From CALAED01 sp036555725 (lineage in GTDB: Bacteria; Actinomycetota; Actinomycetes; Streptosporangiales; Streptosporangiaceae), in the NCBI GenBank assembly GCA_036555725.1, contig DATBKU010000165.1:1-64000 (forward strand): 64,000 bases of DNA, read 5' to 3'. The number at the start of each line of letters is the position of its first letter. Positions within the stretch are counted from its first letter, which is position 1. Shown here in pieces: positions 15,864 to 24,699 of this stretch. The notes beneath the pieces are model-generated. The model made no database searches. It saw only the letters and a list, made by a program, of their open reading frames with translations, and was not told the DNA's origin. The translations under genes were made by a program, and so were the position numbers.

Positions 15864-16797
15864 TCTTTTGATCGGGCCAGACCCCGATGTGGTCGGGCTC
15901 CAGCTCCAGCCGCACCCGGTCCCTCATGCCGAGCTCGGTGGTGAAGGCCCTGGGCAGTTGCAGCCGGCCGGCCCGGTCGAGGACGGCGTACTCCTGCGCG
16001 ACGACCCGCTCGTGGCCGTGCTCGTCGCGCAGCGTCCGGCGGACGACCTCGCTGCTCGTCCGGCCGTCGCGGATGCCGATGGTCCGGTCCACCTGCTCGG
16101 CCACCCGGGGGTCGTGCGTGACGATGACGGCCGTCACCGCCAGCTCACGGTTGGCCTCGCGGAGCGCCGCGAAGACCTCGGCCGACGTGGCGCTGTCGAG
16201 CTCGCCCGTGGGCTCGTCGGCCAGGATGATCTCGGGGGAGTTGGCGACGGCCACGGCGATCGCGGTCCGCTGCTGTTCCCCGCCCGACATCTCGCTGGGC
16301 AGCCGGTCGGCGCAGTGCTCGACCCCCATCAATTCGAGCAGCAGCGCGGTGCGGTCCCGCCGCTCGCGCGCCTTGCGCCCGCTGAACCGCATCGGCAGCG
16401 CGACGTTCTGCGCCGCCGTCAGGTAGGGGAGCAGGTTGCGCGTCGCCTGCTGCCAGACGAACCCGACCAGCTCGCGGCGGAAGTGCAGCCGCTCCCGCCC
16501 CGTCATCGTCAGCAGGTCGGCGCCCGCCACCCGGGCCGTCCCCGCCGTGGGCACGTCGAGCCCGGACAGGATGTTGAGCAGCGTCGACTTGCCGGACCCG
16601 GACGCGCCCACGATCGCGACCATCTCGCCCCGTTCGATGAGCAGGTCGAGCCCCTGGAGCGCGACCACCTCGACGCCCTCGGTCTGGTAGATCCGGACGA
16701 GGTTGTCGCACATGATGTGGGCGTCCGCGCCGAACACCGGTGTGGACCTGGTCGCCTGACGTTCCAGCTCAACGAGGTCGTCGGTTTCCCACGTCAC
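15844..16797 (-). CDS. ABC transporter ATP-binding protein with AbrB-like C-terminal extension
   Basis: 317 residues from GTG 16797. ATPase motifs: Walker A GASGSGKST, signature EMSGGEQQRTAIAVA, Walker B IILADEPTGELD, H-loop VTHDP. After the ATPase (about residue 255) comes a 60-residue tail, EYAVLDRAGRLQLPRAFTTE and GMRDRVRLELEPDHIGVWP, that looks like a SpoVT/AbrB swapped-hairpin motif. Whether it binds DNA or simply dimerises is unknown. The start overlaps the permease stop by GTGA, so it is coupled to that gene. Confidence 0.9.
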   Translation of the reverse strand: MTWETDDLVELERQATRSTPVFGADAHIMCDNLVRIYQTEGVEVVALQGLDLLIERGEMVAIVGASGSGKSTLLNILSGLDVPTAGTARVAGADLLTMTGRERLHFRRELVGFVWQQATRNLLPYLTAAQNVALPMRFSGRKARERRDRTALLLELMGVEHCADRLPSEMSGGEQQRTAIAVAVANSPEIILADEPTGELDSATSAEVFAALREANRELAVTAVIVTHDPRVAEQVDRTIGIRDGRTSSEVVRRTLRDEHGHERVVAQEYAVLDRAGRLQLPRAFTTELGMRDRVRLELEPDHIGVWPDQKNEQADG

Positions 16798-19484
16798 CGC
16801 TGGGCCTCCCTTCTGAGCTCGGTGCCGAGCCGCCGGCGGGTACTGATCATGGTGTCGACGGCGATCGCGATCCCGCCGAACGCGATCAGTCCCGCGGCGA
16901 GCGCGGCGGTGGTGAGCGGATCCGGCGAGTAGCCCGTCACGGACAACCCGCCCGTGTACGGCCGCAGGTCGATGGCCGACCCCACCAGATGCGGCAGCAA
17001 TATGCCGACGACCCAGCCGGCGACGGCGGCGCACAGGAGTACCGGCCCCAGCTCCGTGATCGCCAGTCGCCGCGACTGGCGCCGGCTGAACCCGAGCGCG
17101 CGCAGGTACGACACGACCTGGGCACGCGTGCCCGCGCCGATGACCAGCATGAGCAGGACGGCGAGCGCGGCGTACCCCGCGACGACGAGCGTCCCGTAGC
17201 CGAACGCGGCCCGGACCAGGGTGGCCATCGGGGCCGCGGTCAGCCGGTCATGGACGGCCGCGTAGGTCGTCACGACGACGTCGCCGCCCACCGCCCGGCG
17301 CAGCTGGGCGGCGTCCAGCCGGGTACCGCGGACGAAGTACGTGGTCGGATCGGCCCCCGGGCCCAGCGCCCGCAACGGAATGACGACGAAGTCCCCGGTG
17401 GTGCCGGGGAAGGATTCGGCCGTCCCCCCCGTACGGATCGTCACCTCTGGCGTGTTGCCCGAGCCGGCCTGGAGCGGGCCGGGACCGATCCGCTCGGCCA
17501 GCCCCGGCGACATCAGCGCGGGGACCCCGGAGCCGCCCGGCGGCTCCGGGATCTTGAGCGGCGTGTCGGCGACCAGGCGCCGGTAGGCGGCCAGGTCCAC
17601 CGCCACCAGCGTGACGGTGAGAGACCGCGACGGCGAGCTGAGCGTCGAGCTGTCGACGACCCGGGCCGGCAGGACGTCTCGCACCCCGCGCACCCGCCGG
17701 ATCCGGTCGCCGGTCGCCGCGCTGAACGAGAGGCCTTCGATCCGCGCGTCGGCGCCGACCGTCAGCCACGCCGACATGTCCTGTGCCCGGCGCAGCCCGC
17801 CGTCGACGACATTGGCGAAGCCCGCGACCACCATGGCGATCAGCAGCACGAGCACCGGCAGGGTCGCGACCAGGCCCTGCCGGGCGGCCCGCGCCACCCC
17901 GAGGAACGGAACGGCGGTCCGGCGCCGGGCGGTGAGCCGGCCGATGAGTCGCAACGGATACGGGTAGCCGCGCAGCGTCAGCATGCCCACGGCGAAGCCG
18001 AGCAGCACCGGCACCATGGCCAGCAGGGGATCCGCACCCTCCCCGGGGGCTCTGGTGGACAGGCCCCGCGTGCGGAGCGCGACCACCCCCGCGCTGGCCA
18101 GCACGACGGCCAGCGCCTCGAGCACGATCTGGCGCGGAGTGGCCCGGCGTCCCGCGAGCTCCTGTCGCTCGTTCCGGCCCGGCCGGCGGTGAGTCCAGAC
18201 GGCGAGCGCCGCGGGCAGTAGTACCGCGACCGCGAACACGGCGACCACGCCGGGCAGCGAGGCCGTTCCCGGCGCGAGCGCCACGGCCACGCCGTACCCG
18301 GCCGCCGCCGCGGGCAGCGCCACGAGGAATACCGCCGCGCTCACACCGAGCCAGAGCTGGGTCGGGGACGCGCCCCGCGCGCGCGTGGTGGCCAGCGGTG
18401 TCCGCAACCGCTCGGTCAGCAGCCGGCAGGCCAGCGCGAGCACGCCGAATGCCACGGCGAACAGTCCGGCCAGCACGAGGTACACGATGGTCTGCGCGGT
18501 GCGCAGTTGACCGAGGAAGCCAGACAGCAACTCGCCCAGCCCGCTCGTGGTCTGCAGTTGCATGCCGGCGAGGTCATAGCCGGTCAACCCCTGGGCCCCG
18601 ACGACGTTCAGGTTGCCGGCGGTCACCCCCAGCTCGGTCACGGCGGCGGCCACCGGGCGCGCCTTACTCGCGGTGAATCGCCCGGGAGCCACGGGCAGCC
18701 GCCACGTGTAGTTGAGCGTCGCGTCGGTCCGGTCGTACACCGCCTGATAGCCCGCCGCGTCCAGCGCCCCGGTCGCGATGTAGGTGGTGGGGGAGGTGAT
18801 GGTCGCCTCCTGCACGATGGGACCGGTCAGTCCGGGCCGGGTCACCCAGTAGCGATCTTTCGCGGCGGCAGGCGCGTACTGGCCGGTGACCCGCACGACG
18901 GCGGGCTGGTTCCCGAGTGCCAGCGGCAGCTCGGCGCCGGTCGGAATCCGCATGGCGGCGCTGGTGCCGGAGGCCAGGCCGACCTCGATGACGGGGAGCC
19001 CGTGCGCGTCAGGGGCCGGGTTGCGGGGTGGCCGGCCGTTGACGTAGCGAACGCGCCCCGCGACGCCGGGATCCCAGCTGATCATGAGCTGCTGTACCCG
19101 ATCCGGTGACGCCGCCGCGGCGCCCGCTCCCTTGCCCAGCGTCGCAGGTCGGGAAGAGACGTCGTACTCGATGGGTTCGGTCACGCCGCGCAGCGCGCCC
19201 GGGGTCGCCGAGTAGACCTTGTCCGTCGCCGCGCGCAGCCCGGCCTGTGTCCGGATCGGCGCCTGCGGAGCCCGGCGGTCGATCAGCTGCCCGGTGAGCG
19301 TGACGTCGCGGCCGGTCGCCGGCGTCGTGCCCATCGTGTCGCGGATCGCGGCGTCGTAGTGGCTGGTCAGCAGCGGCGGCACCACGGCGACGAGGAACGA
19401 CGTGACGAGGACGATCGCGCCAAGGACGGCGGCGATGGCGGCCTCCGTGCGAACGGCCGCCGCGAAGACGGGAAACGGCCTCAT
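16794..19484 (-). CDS. FtsX-like ABC transporter permease, 896 residues
   Basis: A very large permease. The N-terminal helix (about 15-40) is followed by an extracytoplasmic domain of roughly 280 residues, a cluster of helices in the middle (about 330-500 and 540-590), a second outer domain and C-terminal helices with the FtsX-domain pattern (YLRALGFSRRQSRRLAITEL). ATG 19484 has a GGTGAGCG ribosome binding site. It lies 7 nt after the other permease and overlaps the first ATPase, so they form one export machine. Such systems move lipids, peptides or antibiotics, or act on cell-wall enzymes; the substrate here is unknown. Confidence 0.85.
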   Translation of the reverse strand: MRPFPVFAAAVRTEAAIAAVLGAIVLVTSFLVAVVPPLLTSHYDAAIRDTMGTTPATGRDVTLTGQLIDRRAPQAPIRTQAGLRAATDKVYSATPGALRGVTEPIEYDVSSRPATLGKGAGAAAASPDRVQQLMISWDPGVAGRVRYVNGRPPRNPAPDAHGLPVIEVGLASGTSAAMRIPTGAELPLALGNQPAVVRVTGQYAPAAAKDRYWVTRPGLTGPIVQEATITSPTTYIATGALDAAGYQAVYDRTDATLNYTWRLPVAPGRFTASKARPVAAAVTELGVTAGNLNVVGAQGLTGYDLAGMQLQTTSGLGELLSGFLGQLRTAQTIVYLVLAGLFAVAFGVLALACRLLTERLRTPLATTRARGASPTQLWLGVSAAVFLVALPAAAAGYGVAVALAPGTASLPGVVAVFAVAVLLPAALAVWTHRRPGRNERQELAGRRATPRQIVLEALAVVLASAGVVALRTRGLSTRAPGEGADPLLAMVPVLLGFAVGMLTLRGYPYPLRLIGRLTARRRTAVPFLGVARAARQGLVATLPVLVLLIAMVVAGFANVVDGGLRRAQDMSAWLTVGADARIEGLSFSAATGDRIRRVRGVRDVLPARVVDSSTLSSPSRSLTVTLVAVDLAAYRRLVADTPLKIPEPPGGSGVPALMSPGLAERIGPGPLQAGSGNTPEVTIRTGGTAESFPGTTGDFVVIPLRALGPGADPTTYFVRGTRLDAAQLRRAVGGDVVVTTYAAVHDRLTAAPMATLVRAAFGYGTLVVAGYAALAVLLMLVIGAGTRAQVVSYLRALGFSRRQSRRLAITELGPVLLCAAVAGWVVGILLPHLVGSAIDLRPYTGGLSVTGYSPDPLTTAALAAGLIAFGGIAIAVDTMISTRRRLGTELRREAQR

Positions 19485-19491
19485 GAGTCGC

Positions 19492-22400
19492 TCACCGGTC
19501 CTCCCCGATGCGAATTGCGGCGCCCGGACCACCCCGGCCCAGGAACCGTACGAGAACCGCGAACACGACCGCGAGCAGCGCCGGTACGCCGGCGACCAGC
19601 CCCAGGACCGGCACCCACGGCACGATCAGCCGTACCGGCGGATAGGGGGCGGTGGCGCGCACGGTCAGCACGGTATGCGGGATCACGATGTGCCCGATCA
19701 CGAGCCCCAGGGCGAGGCCGCCGGCCAGCCCGAGTACGACGAGGAACAGCTGCTCCACGCCGAACGTCCCGGAGATCTGCCGGGTGCTCATGCCCAGCGC
19801 GCGCAGCACGGCGAACTCGGTGCGCCGCTCGCGGGCCGACACGGTGGCGTTCACCGCGAAGCCGACCACGGCCAGGGTGAGCGCGGCGATGAAGCCGAGG
19901 ACCAGCGCGCCCTGGAGCGCGGCCCCGAGCGGGGCGTCGCGCAGTTCGCGGCGCAGCGCCATGCGGTCGACGACCTCGCTGGTCCAGTCCGGATGCCGGG
20001 CCAGCGCCCGGACGGCGGGCCCGGTGTCGCCGCGCGTCGCCAGCCACCACTCGGTGGGCGCGACGTCGCTCCCGGTGGCGAGGGCGGTCCGGTCGGCGTA
20101 GGCGCGCCAGTCGAGGAGCACCGCCGGTGCGCCGGGCGGAGTGGCCGGCAGCGCGGGCACGATCGCCGCGACGGTGACGGACTGGGCCCCGGACGGCTCG
20201 GTGAGGGTGATCCGCCCGCCGACGCCGACGTGGGCCCGCTTGGCCAGCTCGGCGGTGATGATCCCGGGGATCGTGGGGGCGGTGCCCGCACGCCCGGCGC
20301 CGCCGGCTCCGGTCCGGCCCAAGGTGGCCGTCAGGCGGGCGCCGACACCGGTGTCGTACCGGAAGAGCAGGGGGGGCGGCGACACCTTTGGCAGCTCGGC
20401 CGTCAGCGTCGCCGCGGTGTCCCGCCGGATGGTCGCCGTGTGGGTGCGGCCGTCGGTGGAGCGGAACGCGCCCGTCCAGCCGGTGCCCGCCGGCGGCTGC
20501 GCCACGCCCTGGATCCGCAGGCTCAACGTGAGCGGACCCACCGACAGCTCCGGCGGATATTCATAGCGAATCCCGCGGAGCGCGATCGGATAGCTGAGCC
20601 GCCCGCCGGGCCCGGCCAGACCGGTGAGATCGGCGCTCTGGGTGTGGAACGCGCCGTCGCCGGGGACCCCGCCGAGGTCGACCGTCGCGGTCACCCCGCG
20701 GGCGTCGACGACCGTGACGGACAGCTGGTTCCTGGCGACCAGGCCAGGACGGGAGAGCCGGTCGCGCGGGACGACCCGTACGTCGGCGACGAGCCGGTCG
20801 GGACGGCCCGGCACCACGGCACCGGGCGGCGGGCCGGTGGACGGCCCCGAGGTGAGCGGGCCGGACAGGCTCTGGCCGCCAGGGTGCGTCGCGAACAGCG
20901 CGTCGGCCTTCGCGGCGTCCACCGCGAGGAGCGTCACGTTCTGATTGCCGGCGCTGGAGGTCTCCTGCAACACCGGGCTCGCCGCGGTGACCGACGGCAG
21001 CGTGCCGTACGCCGCACCCTGCCCGAGCGGCGCGAGCGCGGTGACGTCGCGCGGCGGGGTGATCCGCACGTCGGCACCGGCCTGGAAGTCGGCCTGGTCC
21101 AGCTGCGACTGCCGCCACGTCACCCCGGCCGTCACCGAGAGGACACCGACCGCGATCGCCATCACGAGCAGCAGCGCGGGCCCGGCGTAACGCAGCGGAC
21201 GGCGGCTGACCTGCCATGTCCCCAGCGCCGGCGCGAGCCCGTCGCCCCGGGACAGCAACCGTTCCGCGGCCCGCGCCGCGAACGGCACGACGCGCAGCAC
21301 CAGCGTCGCGCCGGCCAGCAGCGCCAGCGCCGGACCGGCCACGATGACCGGGTCGACGCCGAGCACCTGACGGCTCGGCTCCGTCGACTGGGCGGTCACC
21401 GGCCCGCCGTAGTGGACCAGCTGCCAGACCCCCAGCGCCGCGATGAAGGCCAGCGCGACGTCGGCGCCGGCCCGCTGCAGCACGCCCCGCCGGCCACCTC
21501 GCCCACGTGCCGCCCGGATCGCGACGTGCGACCTGCTGATGCCCTGCACAGCGGGCAGGGTGAGGGCCATGCCGCATCCGATCGCCGCGGCGATTGCGGC
21601 CACCCACATCGCCGGCGACGGGGAGAAGTCGAGCCGCAGCCCCGTGTTCTTGATGATGGCGGCGTTTCCGGCCAGCCACAGCAGCGCGGGCGCCAGCAGC
21701 GGGGCCGCCACCACGGCAGGTGCGGTGAGCAAGATCCCCTCACCGGCCGTCAACAGGGACAGCTGCCGGGCCGTCGCCCCCCGCGCCCGCAGCAGGGCGG
21801 CCTCCATCCGGCGATGGTCGGCGAGCAGCCGCGCCACCAGCAGCAGCGCGTAGGCGGACAGCACCAGCAGCTGGAGGATGGGGATGGCCATCGTCGAACG
21901 GCTGACGAGCGCGGCCTGCTGCACCTGACCGAGCAGTGCGGGCAGGTTGGTGGCGACGATGTACCCGGTGGCGGGGTCGGCCTTCGCGAGCCGGTCGCGG
22001 AGCCCGGTCGCACGGTCCGCGACGGCGCCGAACGTGTCCGGGGCGATCGCCCGGACGTCGGGCAGCACGCGCCACTGGACGGTCACGCCCGTCGACATGA
22101 AGCCGCCGATGAACGCCTCCGGGGCCACCACCAGCGGACCGAACGTCGTGTACGACAGCCGCTGCACCCCTTTGAGGACCAGGGGGTCGCCGTTCCAGAA
22201 CGGGTCGTTGGCACGGTCCACCCTGAACAGGCCGGAGATCCGCACCCGGGCGGCGCGGCCGTCGATCCGGCTGTGCAGGGTGTAGGTGCCGCCCACGTGC
22301 ATCTTCATGGCGGTGGCCGCCGGCTCGGGCAGGACGGCCTCGACGACGCCGGACGCGCCCGACGGGCGTGGCCAGGCCCCCGCGCGCAGGGTCGCGTGCT

Positions 22401-22779
22401 CGCCGATCCGCGTGTACATGGCGAACCTGGTGAGCTCCGGATGCCGGGCGCGCTGCTGGCCGGGGAGCGTGTAGGAGTCGCCGCGGGCGCTGACCTCCGT
22501 CGTCATCGAGACCCCGGGGTAGACACCCGCGAGGCCGGTCCGGATGGTCTGGTCGGCCTTCGCATAGCTCCCGGCCGTGACCGGCGCGGCAATCCGGGTC
22601 ACGACCTGTTCGGCGGGGGCCGCCGCGAGCGTGCGGCGCGCCCCGGTGTTGGTCACCGATGCCGCGTAGGCACCGAGCGCGACGATGATCGTTGTGGCCA
22701 GCAACGCCGTGAGGCCGGCGGCCAGGAACAGCGCCTTCTCGCTGTAGGCCCGCCGGGCGGCCACCTGTAGACCGGGCAC
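19492..22779 (-). CDS. FtsX-like ABC transporter permease, 1095 residues
   Basis: A larger paralogous permease. The N-terminal transmembrane segment (about 18-42) is followed by a roughly 230-residue outer domain, a central set of helices (about 270-420 and 460-540), a second long outer domain and C-terminal helices with the FtsX-type loop ERRTEFAVLRALGMSTRQI. GTG 22779 is 2 nt after the stop of the DUF6282 gene. Together with the 896-residue permease and two MacB-like ATPases it makes a tandem export system. A very long open frame on the opposite strand is only a codon-bias shadow. Confidence 0.85.
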   Translation of the reverse strand: MPGLQVAARRAYSEKALFLAAGLTALLATTIIVALGAYAASVTNTGARRTLAAAPAEQVVTRIAAPVTAGSYAKADQTIRTGLAGVYPGVSMTTEVSARGDSYTLPGQQRARHPELTRFAMYTRIGEHATLRAGAWPRPSGASGVVEAVLPEPAATAMKMHVGGTYTLHSRIDGRAARVRISGLFRVDRANDPFWNGDPLVLKGVQRLSYTTFGPLVVAPEAFIGGFMSTGVTVQWRVLPDVRAIAPDTFGAVADRATGLRDRLAKADPATGYIVATNLPALLGQVQQAALVSRSTMAIPILQLLVLSAYALLLVARLLADHRRMEAALLRARGATARQLSLLTAGEGILLTAPAVVAAPLLAPALLWLAGNAAIIKNTGLRLDFSPSPAMWVAAIAAAIGCGMALTLPAVQGISRSHVAIRAARGRGGRRGVLQRAGADVALAFIAALGVWQLVHYGGPVTAQSTEPSRQVLGVDPVIVAGPALALLAGATLVLRVVPFAARAAERLLSRGDGLAPALGTWQVSRRPLRYAGPALLLVMAIAVGVLSVTAGVTWRQSQLDQADFQAGADVRITPPRDVTALAPLGQGAAYGTLPSVTAASPVLQETSSAGNQNVTLLAVDAAKADALFATHPGGQSLSGPLTSGPSTGPPPGAVVPGRPDRLVADVRVVPRDRLSRPGLVARNQLSVTVVDARGVTATVDLGGVPGDGAFHTQSADLTGLAGPGGRLSYPIALRGIRYEYPPELSVGPLTLSLRIQGVAQPPAGTGWTGAFRSTDGRTHTATIRRDTAATLTAELPKVSPPPLLFRYDTGVGARLTATLGRTGAGGAGRAGTAPTIPGIITAELAKRAHVGVGGRITLTEPSGAQSVTVAAIVPALPATPPGAPAVLLDWRAYADRTALATGSDVAPTEWWLATRGDTGPAVRALARHPDWTSEVVDRMALRRELRDAPLGAALQGALVLGFIAALTLAVVGFAVNATVSARERRTEFAVLRALGMSTRQISGTFGVEQLFLVVLGLAGGLALGLVIGHIVIPHTVLTVRATAPYPPVRLIVPWVPVLGLVAGVPALLAVVFAVLVRFLGRGGPGAAIRIGEDR

Positions 22780-22781
22780 CC

Positions 22782-23708
22782 CTAGCGTGCGGGGGCCTGG
22801 GCGAGCGACACCGTGTTGGTCACCGCCATCGTGTGTACATCCTCCTCACTGAATCGGGCCTCGAGGAACCTGTCCGCCATGAGTGCGAGGCCGTCCTCCA
22901 CCGGCGGGTTGAACGGCTGACCGAGGTCGCTGGCGAAGAACGACCGCGCCGGGGTCGCCGCCCGTACGCCCTCGAACATCGTCTCCCACGTGCACTTGCC
23001 GGTGTGCGGCGTGGTGAAGCAGCGCTCCAGGTAGGCGCCGCGGGCGGCGAGCTCGCGCTGGTCGTCCGGGCCGATCCGCTGCGACGTGAACTCCGGGTGG
23101 GTGACGACGACCCGCCGTACGCCGGCCGCCGCGGCCGCGTCGACGACCGCGAAGATCTCGTCGCGCGACAGGTGCCCAGTGGCGAGCACCAGGTCGTGCT
23201 TGGCGACCATCCGCAGCACATCGCGCAGCGCCTGGGTGACCTTGCCGTCGGCGCCGACCACGTCGATGGGCGGGCTGGCGATCCCCTCGTCCAGCAGGTC
23301 CTGCTGCAGCCGGGCCCACATCGGCGGTTTCGCGCCGGGCGGATCGGCGGCCCGCGACTCGCGCTGGTTGCGGCAGTCGACGGTGGGCAGCCACACCCAG
23401 CGGGCGCCCTCCCGGGCCGCGATCTCGATGGCGATGGGGTTCAGCCCGCCGACCGACGCGTTCAGCGTGATGGCCCCCACCGCGTCGACGCCGGGCACCG
23501 CCGCCCGCACCACGCTGGCCCGCTCCGCCGTCGGGACGTAGTGCGACTTGAGCACGAAGCCGGCCAGCTCGCGTTCCTGGAACCGCCTGGCCAGCGCGAG
23601 GTCGTCGATCCGCCGCTCCATCACGTCGGGCGCGATGTGCACATGCGGGTCGTAGCCGCCGCGGACGAGCTCCCTGGCCAGGGCGGAGGCCTCCGGGTGG
23701 TCGGTCAA
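22782..23708 (-). CDS. DUF6282 family, amidohydrolase-like protein
   Basis: 308 residues. Metal-ligand motifs of the amidohydrolase superfamily are visible: DPHVH (20-24), the central HLSRDE, VTHPE and a late ASDLGQ with Asp. This matches the DUF6282 family of putative metal-dependent hydrolases. TTG 23708 is the likely start: it overlaps the upstream stop (TTGA) and has GAGGAG 5 nt before it. It is sandwiched between a DUF1932 dehydrogenase and ABC permeases in one operon. The substrate is unknown; a cyclic amide or ester is plausible by family. Confidence 0.8.
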   Translation of the reverse strand: MTDHPEASALARELVRGGYDPHVHIAPDVMERRIDDLALARRFQERELAGFVLKSHYVPTAERASVVRAAVPGVDAVGAITLNASVGGLNPIAIEIAAREGARWVWLPTVDCRNQRESRAADPPGAKPPMWARLQQDLLDEGIASPPIDVVGADGKVTQALRDVLRMVAKHDLVLATGHLSRDEIFAVVDAAAAAGVRRVVVTHPEFTSQRIGPDDQRELAARGAYLERCFTTPHTGKCTWETMFEGVRAATPARSFFASDLGQPFNPPVEDGLALMADRFLEARFSEEDVHTMAVTNTVSLAQAPAR

Positions 23709-24490
23709 GGCGTCTCCTCGGGGTGGGGGACGAGGCGCTCCAGGCGGGCGATCGTCGCCCGGGTGACGTCATGGGCCGCGCCGACGTCGGCGGCGTAGTC
23801 GGCCGCCGCCCGCATCTCCGCCAGCCGCCGCCCGGCATGCCGGCGCGTGCCGTCGACCAGCCGGTCGACGAGGGCGGCGTCGGCGGCGGTGAGCTCACCG
23901 ACGATCTGGCCGCGCAGCCACTCCTCCTGATCGGTCAGCGCGGCCATCTCGAGGCCTTCCATCACGACGGCGGCCAGACCCTTCATGAACACGCTGCGCA
24001 GCAGCTTGCGGGCCGCGGCCGCGCCCGGCCGCTCGCCCGCGTCCTCGACGGGGACCCCGAGCGGGGCGAGGAACCGGCCGAGCCGGTCGCGTCCCGGCCC
24101 GGCGAGCGCGAGCGGGGTCCGCAGCCCGGCCCGCGGGACCGGCGCCAGCACGGCGGCGTCGACGAACAGCGCTCCGGTCGGCGCGACCACCTCGGCGACG
24201 TCGGCCTTGACCCGCGGTGCGCTGGTGTTGAGATCGGCGAAGACGGTGTCGGTCCGCAGCCCCGCCGCCGCGTCGGCCGCCACCGTACGGGCCACGTGCG
24301 CGGCGTTCAGGCTCAGCACGTACTGTGCGTCCCGTACGGCCGCGGCCGGGTCGCCGGCCTGCCGCAGACCCGGCAGGTCCGGCCGGGCCACCGGGTCGTG
24401 GCCCACCACCGAGACCCCGGCGGCGAGCAGATCCGCGGCGTACCGCGACCCGGCCTCGCCCAGCCCGAGCACCGCGACGACAACGTTCAT
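23705..24490 (-). CDS. NAD(P)-dependent dehydrogenase, 6PGDH-like with DUF1932 domain
   Basis: 261 residues. The N-terminal Rossmann fold starts VVVAVLGLGEAGSRYA (3-18). The substrate-binding half contains FADLNTSAPRVK and the catalytic-helix region AAARKLLRSVFMKGLAAVVM (about 165-184), which holds the conserved Lys of beta-hydroxyacid dehydrogenases, and ends in the DUF1932 helical domain. Relatives oxidise or reduce beta-hydroxyacids or imines. ATG 24490 is the first gene start of the operon that continues through DUF6282 and the ABC system. A 17-bp operator-like palindrome lies about 110 bp upstream. Confidence 0.87.
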   Translation of the reverse strand: MNVVVAVLGLGEAGSRYAADLLAAGVSVVGHDPVARPDLPGLRQAGDPAAAVRDAQYVLSLNAAHVARTVAADAAAGLRTDTVFADLNTSAPRVKADVAEVVAPTGALFVDAAVLAPVPRAGLRTPLALAGPGRDRLGRFLAPLGVPVEDAGERPGAAAARKLLRSVFMKGLAAVVMEGLEMAALTDQEEWLRGQIVGELTAADAALVDRLVDGTRRHAGRRLAEMRAAADYAADVGAAHDVTRATIARLERLVPHPEETP

Positions 24491-24596
24491 GATTTCCGAG
24501 AGTAAGCGCTGTCCCGGCGTAGCCGATATTTCCTCATCAACTTGTGCGGTAGGCGTGACCTGCCGCCGGCCGGTTTGATCGATTGGTAACACGAGA

Positions 24597-24629
24597 GACC
24601 TGACCGTCAGGTCGTTGCACTGCTAACGT
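24597..24629 (+). promoter_or_regulatory. 17-bp perfect palindrome overlapping a -35 box
   Basis: GACCTGAC (24597-24604), a central C, and GTCAGGTC (24606-24613) form a perfect palindrome of the type bound by TetR-family repressors. A TAACGT -10-like box lies at 24624-24629, 17-18 bp from a -35-like CTGACC inside the palindrome, reading toward the DUF4185 gene. A repressor bound here would block that promoter and could reach the divergent operon. No TetR gene is in the neighbourhood. Confidence 0.55.
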
Positions 24630-24699
24630 CCAGGTAAAGCAAACTTACCGGTGAGTACGGAGAGTCGCCCTGGGCTCACACGAACGGCCTCCCAGACGG

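Noticed and set aside
19402..22770. A plus-strand open frame of more than 1100 codons opposite the large ABC permease
   Set aside because: Its translation is Arg/Gly/His-rich low-complexity sequence with no domain. It is the shadow of codon bias on the minus-strand permease, whose product has clear membrane helices and the FtsX pattern.
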